Source of the DNA: Candidatus Aerophobus profundus SCGC AAA252-L23
Lineage (GTDB): Bacteria; Aerophobota; Aerophobia; Aerophobales; Aerophobaceae
DNA: 6,168 nucleotides
Reading direction: 5' to 3'
Assembly: GCA_000402295.1 (NCBI GenBank)
Contig: AQRW01000173.1
Span: forward strand, 32,158-38,325
Shown: positions 5,550 to 6,168 of the stretch, in pieces
Layout: each line of letters starts with the position of its first letter
Numbering within the stretch: the stretch's first letter is position 1
Translations under genes and position numbers: made by a program
Notes under the pieces: model-generated
Told to the model about the DNA's origin: nothing
What the model saw: only the letters and a program-made list of their open reading frames with translations
Databases searched by the model: none

Positions 5550-5582
5550 GTTTAACTATATCATATGTTAACTATTTGTGAA
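5550..5582 (-). promoter_or_regulatory. arsR promoter with overlapping dyad operator
   Basis: On the minus strand TTCACA (5582-5577) and TATAGT (5560-5555) are separated by 16 nt. Overlapping them is an imperfect dyad, plus strand GTTTAAC-TATATCATAT-GTTAAC (5550-5572), in which ATATCATAT is a perfect odd palindrome. Repressors of this family commonly bind AT-rich dyads across the -10 region, so autorepression is expected. The core ATATGATATAG recurs upstream of the Hdr operon at 3871-3881. Confidence 0.55.
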
Positions 5583-5806
5583 GTTTCCTATAGAACCGAA
5601 AAATTGAAAGTAGGTTCTCATGTTAGGCCGTTGAGGACAAAGGAGGAAAAAATACAGGATCTAATCAGGGGTCAGTTAAGATAAAAGTATAAGCTACCTA
5701 GATTTTACCTCCCTGTAAACGTTCGTTTGGCCCAGGGGCTCACCAAAAAGCACTACCCACCCTTCTTCTACCTTTACCTTCCCTTGTAAAAATGAGTGAA
5801 TGAGGA
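5583..5806. other. Gene-free spacer between arsR and the C-terminal coiled-coil gene
   Basis: No supported gene and no clear intrinsic terminator for the minus-strand gene ending at 5807. GGAGG at 5642-5646 is not followed by a usable start codon. TGAGTGAATGA (5793-5803) is an inverted copy of TCATTCACTCA at 4706-4716. Confidence 0.45.
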
Positions 5807-6168
5807 TTATTCCTCTCGCAGTCTTCTGATAAACTGAGCAATCTTCTTCTTGCTCTCTTTCTGAAGAAGTATTTTCTCCAGTTCCTTGGCAATCTCTTGA
5901 TTCCTTTTTTCAGTAGTAGCTTTGGCAGTAGCTTTGGCAGTATATTGGGCGGTATATTGGGCTACTAAATTAGCGTACTCAACTCCACTGAACACCCCGT
6001 AGTATCTTTCCCTTCCGTAGACAATCAGACGAGCTCCGGAAAGATAGGAGAGTTCTCCTCTTTCTCTCATTTCCTTCTCCAGTTTCTCCATCTTCCCTTC
6101 ATACTTCATCTCCAGGATCTTGACCGCATTATAGAGCATAAGAACACTAAAGATTCTGGCCTGAATGG
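5807..6168 (-). CDS. Hypothetical protein with repeat-rich coiled-coil C-terminus (partial, N-terminus beyond right edge)
   Basis: The frame is open to the right edge, giving 119 visible codons and a TAA at 5807-5809. An internal ATG at 6139 exists, but sense codons continue upstream of it (IQARIFSVL), so it is probably not the start. I do not recognise the family. Visible features are an amphipathic start (LYNAVKILEMKYEGKMEKLEKEM), a segment GARLIVYGRERYYGVFSGVEY that looks globular, and four 4-residue repeats (AQYT twice, AKAT twice) encoded by four 12-bp units. A highly charged helical tail ends in KKKIAQFIRRLREE. It is likely a cytoplasmic coiled coil. The tail resembles the variable charged tails of Rpn/PD-(D/E)XK-type putative transposase/nuclease proteins, but no catalytic motif is in the window. 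A decayed relative of the gene end lies at 3588-3686. Confidence 0.7.
   Translation of the reverse strand, partial: IQARIFSVLMLYNAVKILEMKYEGKMEKLEKEMRERGELSYLSGARLIVYGRERYYGVFSGVEYANLVAQYTAQYTAKATAKATTEKRNQEIAKELEKILLQKESKKKIAQFIRRLREE
5916..5963 (-). repeat. Four 12-bp tandem repeats inside the coiled-coil gene
   Basis: Two copies of GTAGCTTTGGCA are followed by GTATATTGGGCG and GTATATTGGGCT (plus strand). All keep the reading frame, each adding four residues. The two pairs differ from each other but are near-identical within a pair, suggesting stepwise slippage duplication. Confidence 0.85.

Noticed and set aside
5251..5571. 106-codon plus-strand frame
   Set aside because: Antisense to the well-supported ArsR-family gene.

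Overview
The window looks like a piece of an anaerobic bacterial genome. The main evidence is two adjacent HdrA-type flavin/iron-sulfur subunits of the heterodisulfide-reductase family. Such proteins are typical of sulfate reducers, acetogens, syntrophs, Dehalococcoidia-like lineages and methanogenic or methanotrophic archaea. Good Shine-Dalgarno sequences, -35/-10-like promoters, an ArsR-family regulator and an insertion-sequence relic favour a bacterium. No marker here allows a phylum to be named.

Layout. Positions 1-3409 (minus strand) hold a two-gene operon. A complete 650-residue HdrA (3409 to 1457) is followed 18 bp later by a second HdrA paralogue (1438 to beyond the left edge). The second protein has a GltD/glutamate-synthase-small-subunit-like NAD(P)H-FAD module inserted into the HdrA body. 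Positions 3410-3902 are a long, partly AT-rich leader with a fragment of a broken gene and a likely minus-strand promoter at 3870-3897. Positions 3903-4539 are a small non-autonomous transposable element. It has doubled terminal repeats and a transposase gene that has lost its middle, leaving an N-terminal helix-turn-helix piece and an out-of-frame C-terminal piece. Positions 4540-5166 contain no recognisable gene, but they hold two clusters of inverted repeats that could fold as RNA. Positions 5167-5523 (minus) encode an ArsR-family repressor with its own promoter and dyad. Positions 5807-6168 (minus) hold the C-terminal part of an unrecognised protein with a repeat-rich coiled-coil tail. A decayed fragment of a related gene lies at 3588-3686.

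How it fits together. The Hdr pair probably forms or feeds a soluble electron-transfer (possibly electron-bifurcating) complex, with the GltD-like insert giving access to NAD(P)H. The promoter-like sequence upstream of the Hdr operon shares the 11-mer ATATGATATAG with the promoter/dyad of arsR. This gives a testable hypothesis that the ArsR protein controls both itself and the Hdr operon. The transposon relic lies about 5 bp upstream of the putative Hdr -35 box.
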